A stretch of DNA of 64,000 nt, taken from positions 46,723,262 through 46,787,261 of the forward strand of contig NC_031495.1 in the NCBI RefSeq assembly GCF_000237925.1. The letters run 5' to 3'. This document shows, piece by piece, positions 13,208 through 26,500 of this stretch. The notes beneath the pieces are model-generated. The model saw nothing but the letters and a program-made list of their open reading frames with translations, made no database searches and was not told where the DNA came from. The stretch comes from Schistosoma mansoni. Lineage: Eukaryota; Platyhelminthes; Trematoda; Strigeidida; Schistosomatidae. A program made the translations under genes and the position numbers. Numbering within the stretch: position 1 is the first letter of the stretch; every line of letters starts with the position of its first letter.

Positions 13208-16200
13208 AAATGTCTTTTTTATTTCCGAATATAAAATAAATACGAAATATTTATAGTAAATTTGGATAATTTAATAACATAGTTCTGATAGTCTTCGTCT
13301 TCTTATTACATTATCCAAATACAGAATAAGTCTACTTCTAGTTTGGTCATATAATTTATAACATCAGTATACCAATAAAACTCAGTGAATATTGAACGGA
13401 GAGTAAATCGTTTATAAAACTGCCTAGTTCTTTGACACCTATCGAGGTTAAACTTTGCAAGTTCGGACACAAATGCCTTTAGATCCAAGTGGCCACACAT
13501 TGCATCGTCACAGCTATAAGACAGGAGACACAAGGTGTTTGATGATTATATATCTACGGCAGCAAAAGCTAAGCACAAATTTGTTTTTTTCAAGATTGAA
13601 CGGAGTTCAAATTAAAAAGTACGAAAAGATAGTAAGCTAAAGATTTATCAGAAATTAAACATTGAATGCATCTGATATTATTTCAAGTTATGTCCCCCGC
13701 CGTCACCACGCATAGAGTACGTCTACCCAGTGGACCTTAATTAGGACGTTCTTAACTAACAACACATCTCTGTTCAAAATTTGACCATTTCTCAGATAAA
13801 TAGTGCATTATAATTTTGCACACACCCGATGGTGACTAATCACAAAACATTTTTCTGTTGTGTTGGAAGCTATTTTCAGTAGGGTTATATAGAAACTGGG
13901 CTAATCTCAATGTATCTGAAAATCCTGCAAAAACTGGAACGTCTTCTCAAGTTTGGTGAATGAATTCGAGCGATAACACTTTTTTGTTACGTCATATATC
14001 ATACCTTTCTTATATTTCTGTTGTTGTCAGCGATTGATTATGTTGAAGTTGTTTCTAGTTTAAGTACATATCTTCAATTATTAATTAAAAAGTAGTGCAA
14101 TTCTAGGAACTAAATTGAAAAGGACTGCAATTCTCACGTAATATTGCATTTTTTAAAACATTCATTTATCCAGTTGAAAGTCAATCTTATATTATCTTTA
14201 TTCAAGAATCTTTGTACTTCTGACAACAACAGCGAGTTTTTTAAAACTAAAATCTACGTTTAAAAATCATTTTAATATTGAATACCATAAAACAGTTAAG
14301 TAATTCTTTTTTTCCATTGACGAGTTTAAATATTTTTGGTTAATTAGTTTAAGTGCATTATTCATCTTTTTTTTTCATTTTTTGTGTGTGTGATTGTTTT
14401 CAGTCTTGTTTATTAACCATATTGCCAACTACGGTAGATCAGAATCTTACTGTAATGACATTTTAAACAAGCAAAAAGTTATATGTCAGTTTATTTTAAT
14501 TTCTTTAAGCAAACAATCAACGAAAAGTTATGATGATGGAAATTTGAAAGAAACACTCTCTTATTTCAAAACTAATAACTAAATTGGAAATAAACTGAAG
14601 CTGAATGTTAATACTTTGATGATGTGGAGTTTAAATATCTGTAAAATATGTCTTAAAAGCTTTATTAGATAACTAAGAGGTGATTTGGTCATGAAAGATT
14701 TCCGCATACCAATGTAAAGTATTCTCTTATGGTTAAAAAATGTCAAGACGTTTATTAGCTGAATAGTTAGGGTAAGAAATAGCCATCCAACTTTCTTTTT
14801 CTGAATGTATTTCGATTGTAGCTCTCAAATCATGTTATTATAATACTTTAAGAAGGGTTCAAAGAAGTAATGGTTTGTCCGTAAGAATTCAAATACCTAT
14901 CTACTCCTCTAAATATTCGCTAATAGTGACTATCGAGGCAAGTTGCTTTTTCAGATGATAAATGTAAAGTTAATGAAAAAACTTACATTCTTTACCTATA
15001 AGTTAGATATGATATATATTAAATTTTACAAGATAATTTATCTCTTAACTCGAATTTACAAAAGTTGTTCAGTCCGAATGGCTTTGTCAATGATGCTGTT
15101 TATAAATCGGCTTAGAAACATCTTAAAATATTTTCTATTGGGCTTAGTTTGTTCTGATTTCTTTGATAGTTTAACATAGAAAAAAGTAAGGTGATTTTCA
15201 GTTAATGCAAATCGTGAATTCGACTATACTATGAATTGGATTTTAAAAGGTAGTTGAAGTGAAAGTTAGTTATTCTTGGACATTATTACCTATGATATGA
15301 TATGAGTGATATATTTTAATTGAATAACTCAAGCAGTTCAATGATCAATGAAGTCGAGTTGCAATATTATGTAGTAACTTTCTACACCCATCTCTCAAAA
15401 CTTGAAAAAATTAACCACCAGTGAAGGACATATATACATGTGACTCTGATTATTATACATTTAGAAAAGCCAGAATACTTGCATGGTTATTAAATGAAGG
15501 AATAAGAATCAACCTCTTAGTTCCAAAATAATGTTCCCAGAGTTTACTCTCTTCACTAATAGTTTTGTTGAATTGCAGACTAACGATCTATTCTCACAAA
15601 AGCCCAAATGCATTCAACAAAATGTCACCACAAAAACGTCGATGTGTAGTGATCCTCTATATATATTTCACAAAACTTACTATCATCGATGACTTCATTA
15701 CTCGACGACTTAAATTTAAGAAAATCTTGATATAATTAAAATCAATATAAGCTTTACGACCCAACGAAAAGATATGTCAATAAATGTTTACAACTTTCAA
15801 GATAAATCAAAAGATCTATCCACAATGACCTGATTATTAATTTTAAGCTGTCCTATAGATAAAGAAAAATTATAACTTCTCGAAAATGAATTTCGTTAGG
15901 GTAAGCACATAGGATATCAATGGTAAATTACAATGTCATATTGTTCTGAAAACAAATGTGTGTAAATTAAATCAACCAGTTTTCCAGGCATAAACTATTG
16001 GCAATGTAAATTCACAACCATTTGATTACTAAGGGATTCGGCAACATGGTTTGCGAATTCCTCTTGGACAACGTTAAACATTTGATCAATTATCCTGTGC
16101 TTTACTTAAACAAACATATAATAGTAAATATCGCATACTAACTTCTACACACCGAGTGGAGAACTGATCCAGGCTTTACATAGGCCATTCAATAATTTTA

Positions 16201-16319
16201 AAAAATAAACGACGAATTCATATCTGAAAATCTATTAGAAAGTTAGCTCGACAAGTAAGCGCGAATAAATATTTTATACCATATCATTTTTAAATAAGGG
16301 ATTAGTTGAATTTTGTTTC
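13208..16319. other. No supported gene
   Basis: Several 60-80 codon frames occur by chance. A frame at 14404-14581 follows a TTTTCAG acceptor-like site but has no convincing donor. 13684-13760 is locally GC-richer without any recognisable content. Confidence 0.45.
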
Positions 16320-16490
16320 TATCATAGTTAACTTTCCTACATCATCTTGGTTATTCCTTGTTCCCATTTGCTCACGGAACTAGTCCTTTGACAAAAATTT
16401 TTCATATTGGATACGATTGTACAGCTTGATAATAAATTCGTTGAAAAGAGATCCGCTTGCTGAACTTTGTGTTTTTAATGTTTAAAAGGG
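16320..16490 (+). repeat. Family C repeat, right part
   Basis: CATCATCTTGGTTATTCC, CGATTGTACAGCTTGATAA, GTTGAAAAGAGAT, then TTTTAATGTTTAAAAGGG. The left half is absent. Confidence 0.7.
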
Positions 16491-17325
16491 AATTATCTGT
16501 CAACGTTTCTACCACATTTTTGCATATTTTCATCTAATTATTTCATATTTCTCATGGAACAAATCAGGAACTAAAAATATCCATACAATATTTATGTGAA
16601 TTTGTAGAAAACATAGGTCTAGTAATTTATCACTTTCTAATGACGTTTTAACGTTTTTCAATCTATAAAATATCAAATACGAGACATAATAGTACCTTTT
16701 CCCTAATTGTAACTAACTCTATGATGGCTGGAAGAAAAAAAACGATAAACGAACTAGTACGCTATTGATTGTTTTTGTCCACTCAACATAAATATTTGAA
16801 TATACGGATGAAACTAATTAAATGCATAGAATTTAGTTTCTCTAATGATTAACGATATATATGTATATAATGTTTGAACGTTAAATTAATTACCTAGCCT
16901 AATGATTGAACTGGGTTAGGATTTAAACTTGTCATCTTCACAGTTGAATATTGAATGCCTAACTTGTTTAAGGCACTTATCTGAAAATATTTAAAAATTA
17001 TTTAATTTTGTTGTCCAGTCTGAATAGACTTTTAAAAGTCTGACTAAAAACAGTAGGCGGTATCAACCACTTACTGGTTGCGTTTTCTATCAAACAAAAT
17101 TACATTGAATCTTAACTAAATTATGTATTTACCATAATTTTAAATCTATGACAATTTGTTTAAATGTTTTATTGGAAATGTGTAACTTCAGTATGTATTG
17201 TCTGAAATATACTTTGCTGTGTATTGTGTATTCGACATAAATTATTCTTCATTAGTATATTTTTAAGTGAATTGAGGATCTAGTTAAGACAAAACATAAG
17301 GAAATGGTTGCTATCTCCTAATAAC
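16491..17325. other. Nothing recognised
   Basis: AT-rich, no repeat match or coding signal. Confidence 0.5.
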
Positions 17326-17339
17326 TAAATGTATTATGA

Positions 17340-17603
17340 GCAAAGATGGCTAGCAGTGGAATCCAGGACGCACGTTTCGTCCTATTTGCGACTCATCAGC
17401 TGGATGTACCTGCATCTCAGAGTTGATGTTCACTCTGGGACTCGAACCCAGTACCTTTCGCTTCAAACGCCATCGTGTTATCCACTCAGCTACTCAGTCT
17501 TGATAGCCACTTGTTTGTGCAATGGGGTAAAGTTTAAGTGTACTTAGTATTATTTGTTTTGATCTTCTCATTGATGTTTAGGACAAACAATACTAAGTAA
17601 ATT
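17340..17603. mobile_element. Sm-alpha-like hammerhead repeat (family A), nearly full unit
   Basis: On the minus strand it reads tRNA-like region (B box GGTTCGAGTCCCAG), then hammerhead, then the CCATCTTTGC end; the last 20 bases or so flip to plus orientation (AATACTAAGTAAATTT). Flanking 14-mers at 17326-17339 and 17604-17617 match at 13 positions (TAAATGYATTATGA), a target duplication. Confidence 0.84.
17361..17405 (-). ncRNA. Hammerhead ribozyme (Sm-alpha type)
   Basis: On the minus strand: ATCCAG, CTGATGA, a GTC(G)/GGAC helix II shortened by one mismatch, GAAA, short helix III, GTC, CTGGAT. The catalytic core is complete, so activity is plausible. Confidence 0.85.
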
Positions 17604-18240
17604 TAAATGCATTATGACTTATTTATTTAAAAATGAATTAGATATTGTAGTTAATGAATAGTTTCAGTCAATTTATATTAATTCAAAGGCAAACTACCGT
17701 ATTATAATAATATCACAAACATAATAAAAAATGTGAGCGTTACACGACGGATCAACAAAGATGAAATTATTTATTTAGATATTTTTTAGTATTTCACTCA
17801 TGGTTTATATGTATATTTAGAAATTAACAGTAATGGGGCCATGCAACAGTAAAAATTTTTGTATTTTTTCTATTATTTGACTTTTTAAACTATAAATAAA
17901 TTTCAGTTTCGTTCTAGATTTTAAATGATTGTTTTGATTGTTATTATCGTTTACCTGTAGTGTCACTGTTTAAAAATTAAAATCTGAACCTTCACTTTTC
18001 TTTTCTTATATGTCACATCAAATAATACCATAACATATCATTTACATGTTATACTGGGTGAATATTATGTTATCCCGTCAAATTGTATGATTCATGCATT
18101 TTTCTACATTTAAATCGACCACCTTGATAGTACACGAAATGCGCATTAATTAGTAGTCAAGAAATACTTAAAGTGAAAACAAAACTTTCTAGTTTGAAAG
18201 TTCCATTTATACATATATATTCAAGTTGAGAATTTAGGAG

Positions 18241-18560
18241 GCCTGCTTGAACATCCAGGCTACCTATTCTTGCCATCCAGATATCACAACAACTTACCCA
18301 ATTTTGTTTGTTTCAGTACATCATTATGTCTATTAATCGCATAATCTATTCAGGTGCGTTATTGTAAAGTGTACAAGCTTTCGTAGTGGAAGTTACAGAA
18401 AGCCCAATCAGAGATATAGTTATTGTTGTTGGCATTATGCAACGAAAAGAATGTACATTATTTATATGTCGATTGACTGGACTGTTAACTTCTAACTAGT
18501 GATCAGTCAACATTTATCGTCAGAATCGACCAAGAAATAAGAGACGGAAACTTGTTGAAA
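18241..18560 (+). repeat. Family F repeat, longest copy
   Basis: It contains ATTAATCGCATAATC, ATTCAGGTGCGTTATTG, TTATTGTTGTTGGCATTATG and AACTTCTAACTAGTGATCAG. The reverse complement of 42628-42850 matches it over about 200 bases, and 63473-63580 matches its first half. The type of element is unknown; no long open frame or clear ends. Confidence 0.65.
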
Positions 18561-18876
18561 TAATTTGTGCTGATAATTCTATATTGTACTGAAAATATAA
18601 TATTGAATAAAGCTAATAATAATAATAAAAATAATAAACAATTCAAATCACCTATTATAGTTGATATGAATTACTTTGTTTAAGTACATGTTATCATATT
18701 TTATGCAAGAGTATAAATCTAATTTGTGAAAAAAAAAATTAAATTACTTTTGGTTGAACTATTCAGATGAAATTTCAAATCAAAAATGTTAATTATTTCT
18801 CACGAAAAACAAACAAACATCGGCAACCGCTATTTATTACTCAATAAATAAAGATATTAAATTTTTTTTAAAAACA

Positions 18877-18990
18877 AAACGACCGTCTAGTGCTACTAGG
18901 TTTCCCATGGTGGTATAGCTTCGATTGACTCATAATTTCAACTATATACAGACAAATTACTGAAATCTCCACATAACTCCCTCCTGAAAA
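18877..18990 (+). repeat. Family B right terminus only
   Basis: It begins inside the hammerhead (AAAACGACCGTCTAGTGC) and continues through GGTGGTATAGCTTCG and the CATAATTTCAAC end to the ATCTCCACATAACTCC tail. The core CTGANGA is missing. Confidence 0.7.
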
Positions 18991-20442
18991 ATATTCATTA
19001 CAAAATAGTTTATTTTTAGCATTACTTCCTAGTTAATAAATTTACAATTAACCAATCAGAATCATCTATAAATTTCTTGAAATATAATTGTCTGATTTAG
19101 ATTCTTCAAGGTGTCATCTCTTGATTGAATAAGCTTCTTTGATTTATTTTGTTTCGTCTTGAAAGTTCTATTGAGATGTATGATTACGTGATGTTTTAAT
19201 TTATCATTTATCATTCTCTTAAACATGAAATAGAAAAAATAACTGATAGATCATTATCAAATTTAATATCTTCATATATATTTGCCTGAAGGTATGAATA
19301 TTCAATCAATCCTACCTTATTATTATTATTTAAGTAGTATTATATCAATCTACTAATATACATAGATTACAATTTCCTTTAAAAATCATCAAATGACCGA
19401 GAATATTTTCAATTAGAATCTCTTGTCATCAGAAATAGATGAAAATTGAATTTTATCCAATGAATAATATTGAATTTTTATTTTTTACTATTTTTTTTTG
19501 TTTTTCTAATTTGATCAAAAATTATTTTGTTTATTTACTTGGCTACTAAATTGTTTAACGTATGACTGATTTCAATGTTAATAGTTAAACAGGTAGAAAA
19601 TCTATGGAAAAAAAACAAATTTAAATATTTATTAGAAAATATACTCTGAGACTTGTTATTGAAAACTAGTTGATGGGAAGAAAAAAAATCTGACGGAAAT
19701 AATTCATTTCATTCAAGGTCTATAGATAAACTACCTCTACTTATGAGTAGATTGTTATGTCGAGTGGAGTTATTTATTGATATTGCGTAGAATGGAAAAA
19801 AATTGGTTTATCAGCAATATACAATCCTTTAATCATTCATTAACTACATAAACTTTGGTAATTAGTGAGTTTGTTATAATGAATACCTCCAAAAGAGTTT
19901 TGATAGTTTACTAAAGGAAAGGAATCTAGAAAGAAATAACTATTTAAAAATTTGACAAAGTTTTGCTCTCTGAACTGAATCCAGCTTAAAATCATCGACC
20001 TGAGCTACAAATCTCCGTCATCTTAACTATCAAAACATTAATTTAATGAAAATATAGTTTAATTTCGATTTGTTAATTTTGATTAAACTGAAGTTATTCA
20101 GTGGTATTATCAAGTTGTTATTTAGTTAAAATAGTTGGTAACTCATCAGTTTCACTGAAAACCAAATGTTTTGGAATGACTGAAACGACATAAATCCTTA
20201 AGTTTATTACTACTGCAAAACCTTCAAAAGATAAATGACCTAGGGAAGAAGTAATTCCAAGAAACTGGTGTTTTCTACTGCTATTATTAAGATGATGGAA
20301 AGTTAGTTATTAACCTGCATAGAAAATTATAACATCAATATATGTAAAACTTTATTATATATCTACCATTAAAAATAACGAATTTTAATGTGACCGACAA
20401 GTTCACTGAATTCTTAAGTTTATTCTAACATTTAAGGATGAG
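18991..20442. other. Nothing recognised
   Basis: AT-rich with poly-T tracts near 19490. No repeat match or coding signal. Confidence 0.5.
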
Positions 20443-20545
20443 ACTCCTCCTGTAGGTCTTCTAGAGTTACTGACGCTCTCAAGACCACATAGAGAAATAG
20501 AGTTGTGTGTGAGGTCGGCGACCCATTCCGTCGAAAACAATCTTG
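20443..20545 (-). repeat. Family I repeat (GC-rich hairpin type), worn copy
   Basis: CTCCTGTAGGTCTTCTAG, GTTACTGACGCTCTCAAG and CATTCCGTCGAAAACAA parallel the complement of 55950-56052. The stem is no longer complementary. Confidence 0.55.
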
Positions 20546-21702
20546 CTAAAACAACAAAAACTAGATTAAACAGATTAAACATAAATTAAGTAGTTTAAAG
20601 ATAGCTATTCATACACTGAAATAAATATCAGCGCAATATAAGAAATGTAACTTTAACGTTGCATTTTAGGTAATCTTGTAGCCAATCAGAGCTACGGGCT
20701 AGGGTATAAGCACACTTCCATAGAAGATTTTGTTGATCTCTTCAAAATAATTTTAATGTCATCATTTGACTGAAACCCTTGGTTTAAGTATGTCAAATAT
20801 AAATATAAACCTACGTATATATGTAGATTTTGGGGTCTAAGCACCCCACCATTACCAGTTATAAATAAGATTTTTGTTTTTAAAGGTTATATGTGAGTTT
20901 GGAGAGAGTTAGGCAAGCTAATTTACCGAAGGTTCTTTATGCATTTTTGTCTCTTTTCTTGAATGACAGTAAACAGATGCTTTAAGAACTCCAAAAACAT
21001 AGATTATGGCACCAAAGATAAATCGTTTGAAGTTGGTAATACTCAAGAGAATAATCTGAGAAACCAAAAAACTGAATAAAATTTCACCAGAGTAAAGTAT
21101 GATAGACAATGATGTCATTTTTCAACCCTTTAATTATTGCATTGATCATAATAATTCATATAGAAGTAACAGCTTCTTTTAAAAAAACTTAAAGATTTAA
21201 TAGCCATGACCTCTATTCATTATACAAAACTGAATTTAATACATACATTTCTTGTTCACGGCCAATGAAAAATGACTATAAATAAATGTCTGAGGTACAT
21301 TTCCAGGAGACACTAGTTAGCTAGTGGATAGTCAGTAGCAATTTTAACATTTAAGTCTCCACAGATTGATAGTGATGAAATCGCTTTTGTTTAGCAGTCT
21401 TCTTATTTTGTATCGATTATTCATTGTAATAGAAACAAACAGACGAGCATTTTGGAGCTAAAATGAAACTATTCATAAATCAAATAACTATGGCTGTTTT
21501 TCTAAGTTCCTAAAAGGTTTTCAACAGATCTGAAAATTTTTTCTGGAAGTTTTCAAATTTAGTAATTAGTTACCTATGCAACCAAACAAAGTCCATTAAA
21601 AGCCTACTCGCGTTATTGAAGAAATCAACATAGTTGATTACTTGAAGAGGCTGCTACTGGTATTTTGTACTTTATGTCCCATTTACCAATGAAATCGACA
21701 TC

Positions 21703-21749
<47 letters not shown>

Positions 21750-22359
21750 ACAGGCGTAATGAGTTTCGTTTTCAAATACTTGTTATATTGGAACCTATTT
21801 ACAAATATTAAGCTGACTATTGCTATCAGGTCCTAGCTTTAAATAAACAGTAGTGTACAAATACTTTATAACGATTTTGAAACCATCTAGAAACCGGGTA
21901 TTCTCATGAACGTAACCAAAATATCTATGTTATTCGTAATTATCGTCAGTCAAATTCTTATGTGCTGATCTTCTAAAGTACCCAACTTTTCGGCACGTTC
22001 ACTCTTGATTGAACCATTATCATTAGTCTAGATCAAATGAGTACAAATATTGAAAGTCCATTATTATATGAATTGAAATGATTATTATCTTCCTAGTTGA
22101 ACATATCACATAAAAAACAATGGAAATGAAAACTATAATTACTTACCCCTTATTTTTAGTTTCCCCCCGTAATATCCATTGCATACACTTTATGTACCAG
22201 ACTTTTTTGACAAGAACAATTCTAATTATTGTTACAAACAATTATCTGACTAATTAGCTTTACAATTCGGCAGCGAGAGTTTTTTTCAAAAACATTTTAA
22301 ACATATTAGTATTTTTATTATAAAGTAAATTATAGTTTAAAATCATCTAACATTTAAAT
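20546..22359. other. No supported gene; may hold the missing first exon
   Basis: Apart from the AT microsatellite no repeat is recognised. An ATG at 21375 opens a signal-peptide-like frame (MKSLLFSSLLILY) that could begin the Cys-rich gene, but no good donor in the required phase follows it. Confidence 0.35.
21704..21746. repeat. AT microsatellite
   Basis: An uninterrupted (TA)n run of 43 bases. Confidence 0.95.
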
Positions 22360-22962
22360 TGTAGTGACTGGTCCTATGTTTAGCCCATATAGCTTATTCT
22401 AGCTTCCAGACAAGCTAATTTATCCATTCTTCTTGAGTCATATTTTAACCTTGTTAATTATTCACTTATCAATTTATAGCAACCATCCTATAATCAATTT
22501 CGATTATAGCCAATTTTGGTTAAGCCCTTTTTATAACTTACTTAACAGACATCGTTATTTGGATAGTAACAATTTGCATATTCTTTGCACTGCCATACCA
22601 CTAGAGCACATGACACTCTATCCGAAATGTTGACTGCTCAAATATCATTCGATGACTCATACACCTCCCCATATGTGTACGCACGCAAATATTATTATGA
22701 GCCTTTGTTTTGGTTTGCTGTGCCCTTATTAAATTTGACTATAAATTGCCTATGTAATTTCTTGCTATTCGTTCGCTTCCTTCGCTTATTCGCCTGTTCA
22801 CTCGCTCGTTGATATTCGCTCAGGTGTTGTTAGCTTTCTAACCTGAGTTATTCGACAATAAACTGTAGTTGCTGCTATCCTTTGTCTTCTGATTTTACGC
22901 ACCGTTAAGATTAGAATTATAACGGTTATCGAAGTAAACAATTAACGAATCGCGGCACTACA
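22360..22962 (+). mobile_element. Solo LTR, family D (603 bases)
   Basis: It has the same TGTAGTG and CACTACA ends as the 4.2 kb copy and the same blocks after the start (AGCCCATATA, GACAAGC, ACCTTGTTAATTATTCAC) and before the end (TTCTGATTTTACGCACCGTTAAG, broken here for length). It is about 175 bases longer in the middle. Flanks are AAAT and AACT, one mismatch. The small open frames inside it are not genes. Confidence 0.66.
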
Positions 22963-22969
22963 AACTCTT

Positions 22970-23100
22970 ACTGTTTTTATGTATGTGTGTGTGTGCATTT
23001 CTTATTCCATTCATCACATGTCTGTAACTTATTTTTGTATGACTATAAATATTGATTAACGTCTGATATAAATCGAGTTGGCTCACATGCATTCTCCACT
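22970..23100 (+). repeat. Detached internal piece of LTR family D
   Basis: The stretch with TGTGTGTGTG, CATCACATGTCTGTAACTTA and AATATTGATTAAC matches the middle of the 4.2 kb LTR (4310-4400). That middle is absent from the adjacent 22360-22962 copy, so the segment lies outside the LTR it should belong to. Either a second truncated LTR or a local rearrangement explains it. Confidence 0.55.
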
Positions 23101-23388
23101 GAGCTCCATCTCGTATTCTCTCTTCTTTTCACTTCGTCCTTCTGATTATCTGTCCAGATCAAACAACCATTCTCGTATTTGAGTTATTTAATTCCTTTAT
23201 TCACCAACGCGATTTAAGTCGATGATTATATACGAGAATAGGCGACATATGTCTCAATAGCAATCAGAAACGATCCGACTGGAGTTAGATACAAAGGGGC
23301 CACAAAATAATTAAACATTTCAGATTTGTTCTGTTTATTTCTTTACAGATTCCAATTTAATTTTCTTTTTCTTGTTTTTTTTTGCCAG

Positions 23389-23563
23389 GATTGATTAATA
23401 TTTTTCTAATACAATATCTAACAACTGCTCGAAAACAATGTTTTAATTTGGAACATGAATTAGATTATTGTTCTAGAAAGCACAAAGTTCATATACCAAC
23501 AAGTCAATTATCTGGTTATAGCTTTGGTTACGGTTCACTAAATGATACAGAATATATGTGCCG
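23389..23563 (+). CDS. Coding exon (first identified) of the Cys-rich gene
   Basis: A T-rich tract leads to the acceptor CCAG ending at 23388, and the donor GTAATT starts at 23564. The exon enters with two bases of a split codon and leaves with two (CG). It encodes a short hydrophobic stretch, then RKQC, a [11 protein letters not shown] pair, an NDT sequon and a final YMC. An earlier exon must supply the initiator Met and one base of the first codon. Confidence 0.78.
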
Positions 23564-26500
23564 GTAATTAACAATTATTTTATCGTTTTTTTTCTTTTTT
23601 ATTTAAGATTTCTAAACTGTTATGAAAATAATCAATTATTTTTCTTTGTGTTGTAAAATTGGACTTAATTTATTTCCATCGAATATTCTTAGTAAAGTAT
23701 AATTCAAAATGTATAAATTTCTTTCACAGTGATTTCTTGGTAAAAAGTAGACATTTTTTTAGGTTTGTTAACTGAATGATTTGTTTCATATATATGAAAT
23801 TAATCAATTAAGACATCACTTTCATTTCATCAACATTGAAATTATTCACTTATCATTTAGGTAACCAGTGGAGTTGGGAAATATTAACTTGCTGAAGACA
23901 TTGGTGAATGGTTGCTCAATTTCGTGGATTGGTTGAAGTTAGATATTAACACCGTTGGATGTCGAATCAGTGGTCTAGTGGTTAAGCGCACGCGTGCGAC
24001 ACTGATAGGTCTTGGGTTCGAATCTCACTACTGAGGAGTCCCACAATAGGACAAAACGGCCGTCCAGTGCTTCCATGTTTTCCATGGTGGTCTAGCTTTA
24101 ATTGACCTATGATCTCAACTATATAAAAATATCTGTTAAATCCTTTTCATCTAACATAATCATTTATAATTTATTATCTCTTCAATAATTAAACTTTCGT
24201 AGAAATATTATAAAATAGTTTTTTTATTTGAAAATTCCTAATGATAACTTATTTCATTGGAAACCGAAAATAGTGATAATTATTCTATTATTTCCAAGGA
24301 ACATATTCATAATCCTATAAGGTAAATAATTAAATTTTAATGAATTTAAGCGAATAATAATGAATAATTTATAAGTGTAGGAAACAAAATATCTATTTTG
24401 TATTCGTCAGAGAGGTATATCTGCATCCTGGAGATTATATCTACACCAGGATTTGAACTCATGACTTAAAACGCTCCATTCAGATAATAGGTCCATGTGG
24501 CTACTAGCCTGTGCAACAGAGATAAGGCTTATTATTTATTGAAGATAAAGATTTAGAATTTAAAATCAAAGGTAAGAGGTTCGAACCTCGGAGTGAACAT
24601 CAGCTACGAAATACAGGCGTAATCAACTAAATAGTTCTAAATAGAACGAGAGTGGCATTTTGAACTCTAACGCTATCCATTACTTATCTCTGCGTAAATA
24701 ACCATGAACTAATGACGATATCTACACAATTACTTCAGGAGCATATATTGCAAAAGTGGTTGATCAAGATTTAGTCCATTATATCATAAACAAAGACACT
24801 CAAACACATACAAATAACTAGTATTATAGATTTTTATCAATACCATAGGGTGGAACAATAATTAATATGTTCAAGACTGTATGTTATTGACCGAATTTCG
24901 ATCGCAATAATATTTCTGTTCTTGTGTTTTTTTTAGTTTACAACTTTATTCACACACTCAGTATTCTGTTTTATATATATATTTATTTATTTATCAATAT
25001 TTCCAGTACTCGATGGCACATATTAGTATTTCATTGTATGAGAAAAAGGGCTGAAGAATCATGTAATCATTCTGATGAGGAGAAATTTCGACAAATTATA
25101 TGGTCCATTTCTCTAGATACAAGAAAATTTGAAAAAGCTGCTGCATATATATGTCATGAACATAATTTAAGAAGTAAGTCTTGTTATGAAACTCAGTAAA
25201 CTATTCACAATATCCAATATATATTCAAATAAATCATAGAATGATTGAACAATATGAAGTGAATACAATTTTGAGAATTTAATTTAGGATTTAGAGTTTG
25301 ATTATATTTTTTTTAACGTCTGTTTCTATATTATATTAAATATGGGAAACTTTGTCTTCAAGCAACTGAAATGTCGACTTTAGATTGAAAACAACAACAC
25401 TGCAAGCAATGTTAATATCAAAATAATTGAACAGTATTGTGCTTATTCGGTGATTAAATATTGAAGTGAAACACTAATATACTATTGTCAAATCACGTAA
25501 ACCGAGCAGACTTTTTAACTACTGAAAAATAGTCTACCACTCCATTGTTGATTATGGAACAGTTATCTATAAAGCATTAAGATGACATTTTAAATGTCCT
25601 CAATTAATATTCAGTAAGCTAAAAACGATGAAAATAAAACTATTAAAATCATTACTTGTCTTCACAACAAATGAAACATTTTCAAGAATCTATTGTTTTA
25701 CATAGCTGAGATCATGAGCTAGACCACCAAGGAAAACCTGAAAGAACTGGACGGCCGTTTCGTCCTATTGTGGGACTCTTCAGCAGTGTGCATCCACGAT
25801 CCCACCTCGTGAGATTCAAACCCAGTAACTATCAGTCTCGCACGCGAGCGCTTAACCACTAGATCACTAAGTAGGCATCCAACGGTGCTAATGTCTAACT
25901 TCAACTATATAAAATTACTAGAATCTCCACAAAACCCCCTTCTGATAATCTATTATTTCATTAATAATTAAAAGTTAAAGTGTATACATGAGGTTAACTG
26001 TAGAAAGAACATCATTAATTCTAACATTTGAATCAGTTGTTAGGATAGTGTCTATTCGATAATTATTTTCCAATATCTAAGTATTGGGTTAAACATATGA
26101 CAAATATTTATAGTGATAATGAAATCATTGATACATTCATTTACTAATTAAATGACTTGTGAAAAAAATATTTCCTACATTTTAATGTTGTCGTGACTAT
26201 GAATGATTAAGGATTATTGAATGGCTTCTGTAATCACGGTGTGTTTTAATAATTTCCCTACCAAAAAGAAGTTAAACAGCTTTCGAAATCTGTTTAACCA
26301 TGTTTTTTCACTTAGTATCTGGGTGCTTCAAATATTGCAATAATTCAGATAGTTCGTTTCTAAATTCTGTAGTTAACAACTTATAATTGTACATCAATGA
26401 TCAGTCAAAATTTAAATTAATACTTAAATATGGTAAGCAAAGATGGATAGTGACTAGCAGTGGAATCCAGGACGCGCGTTTCGTCCTATTTGCGACTCGT

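Noticed and set aside
14404-14581. Possible internal exon after a TTTTCAG acceptor
   Set aside because: No good donor in a compatible phase and no motif shared with the gene's exons except a few Cys.
17410-17500. tRNA gene suggested by A and B boxes
   Set aside because: The boxes belong to the family A repeat, the cloverleaf is not complete, and the same sequence recurs with the attached hammerhead.
21375-21461. Signal-peptide-like frame (MKSLLFSSLLILY...) as first exon of the Cys-rich gene
   Set aside because: The only GT leaving the required single base is in a poor donor context (AGCA|GTCTTC). It is plausible but not supported without transcripts.
22433-22812. Two overlapping plus-strand open frames
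   Set aside because: Both fall inside the solo LTR 22360-22962.
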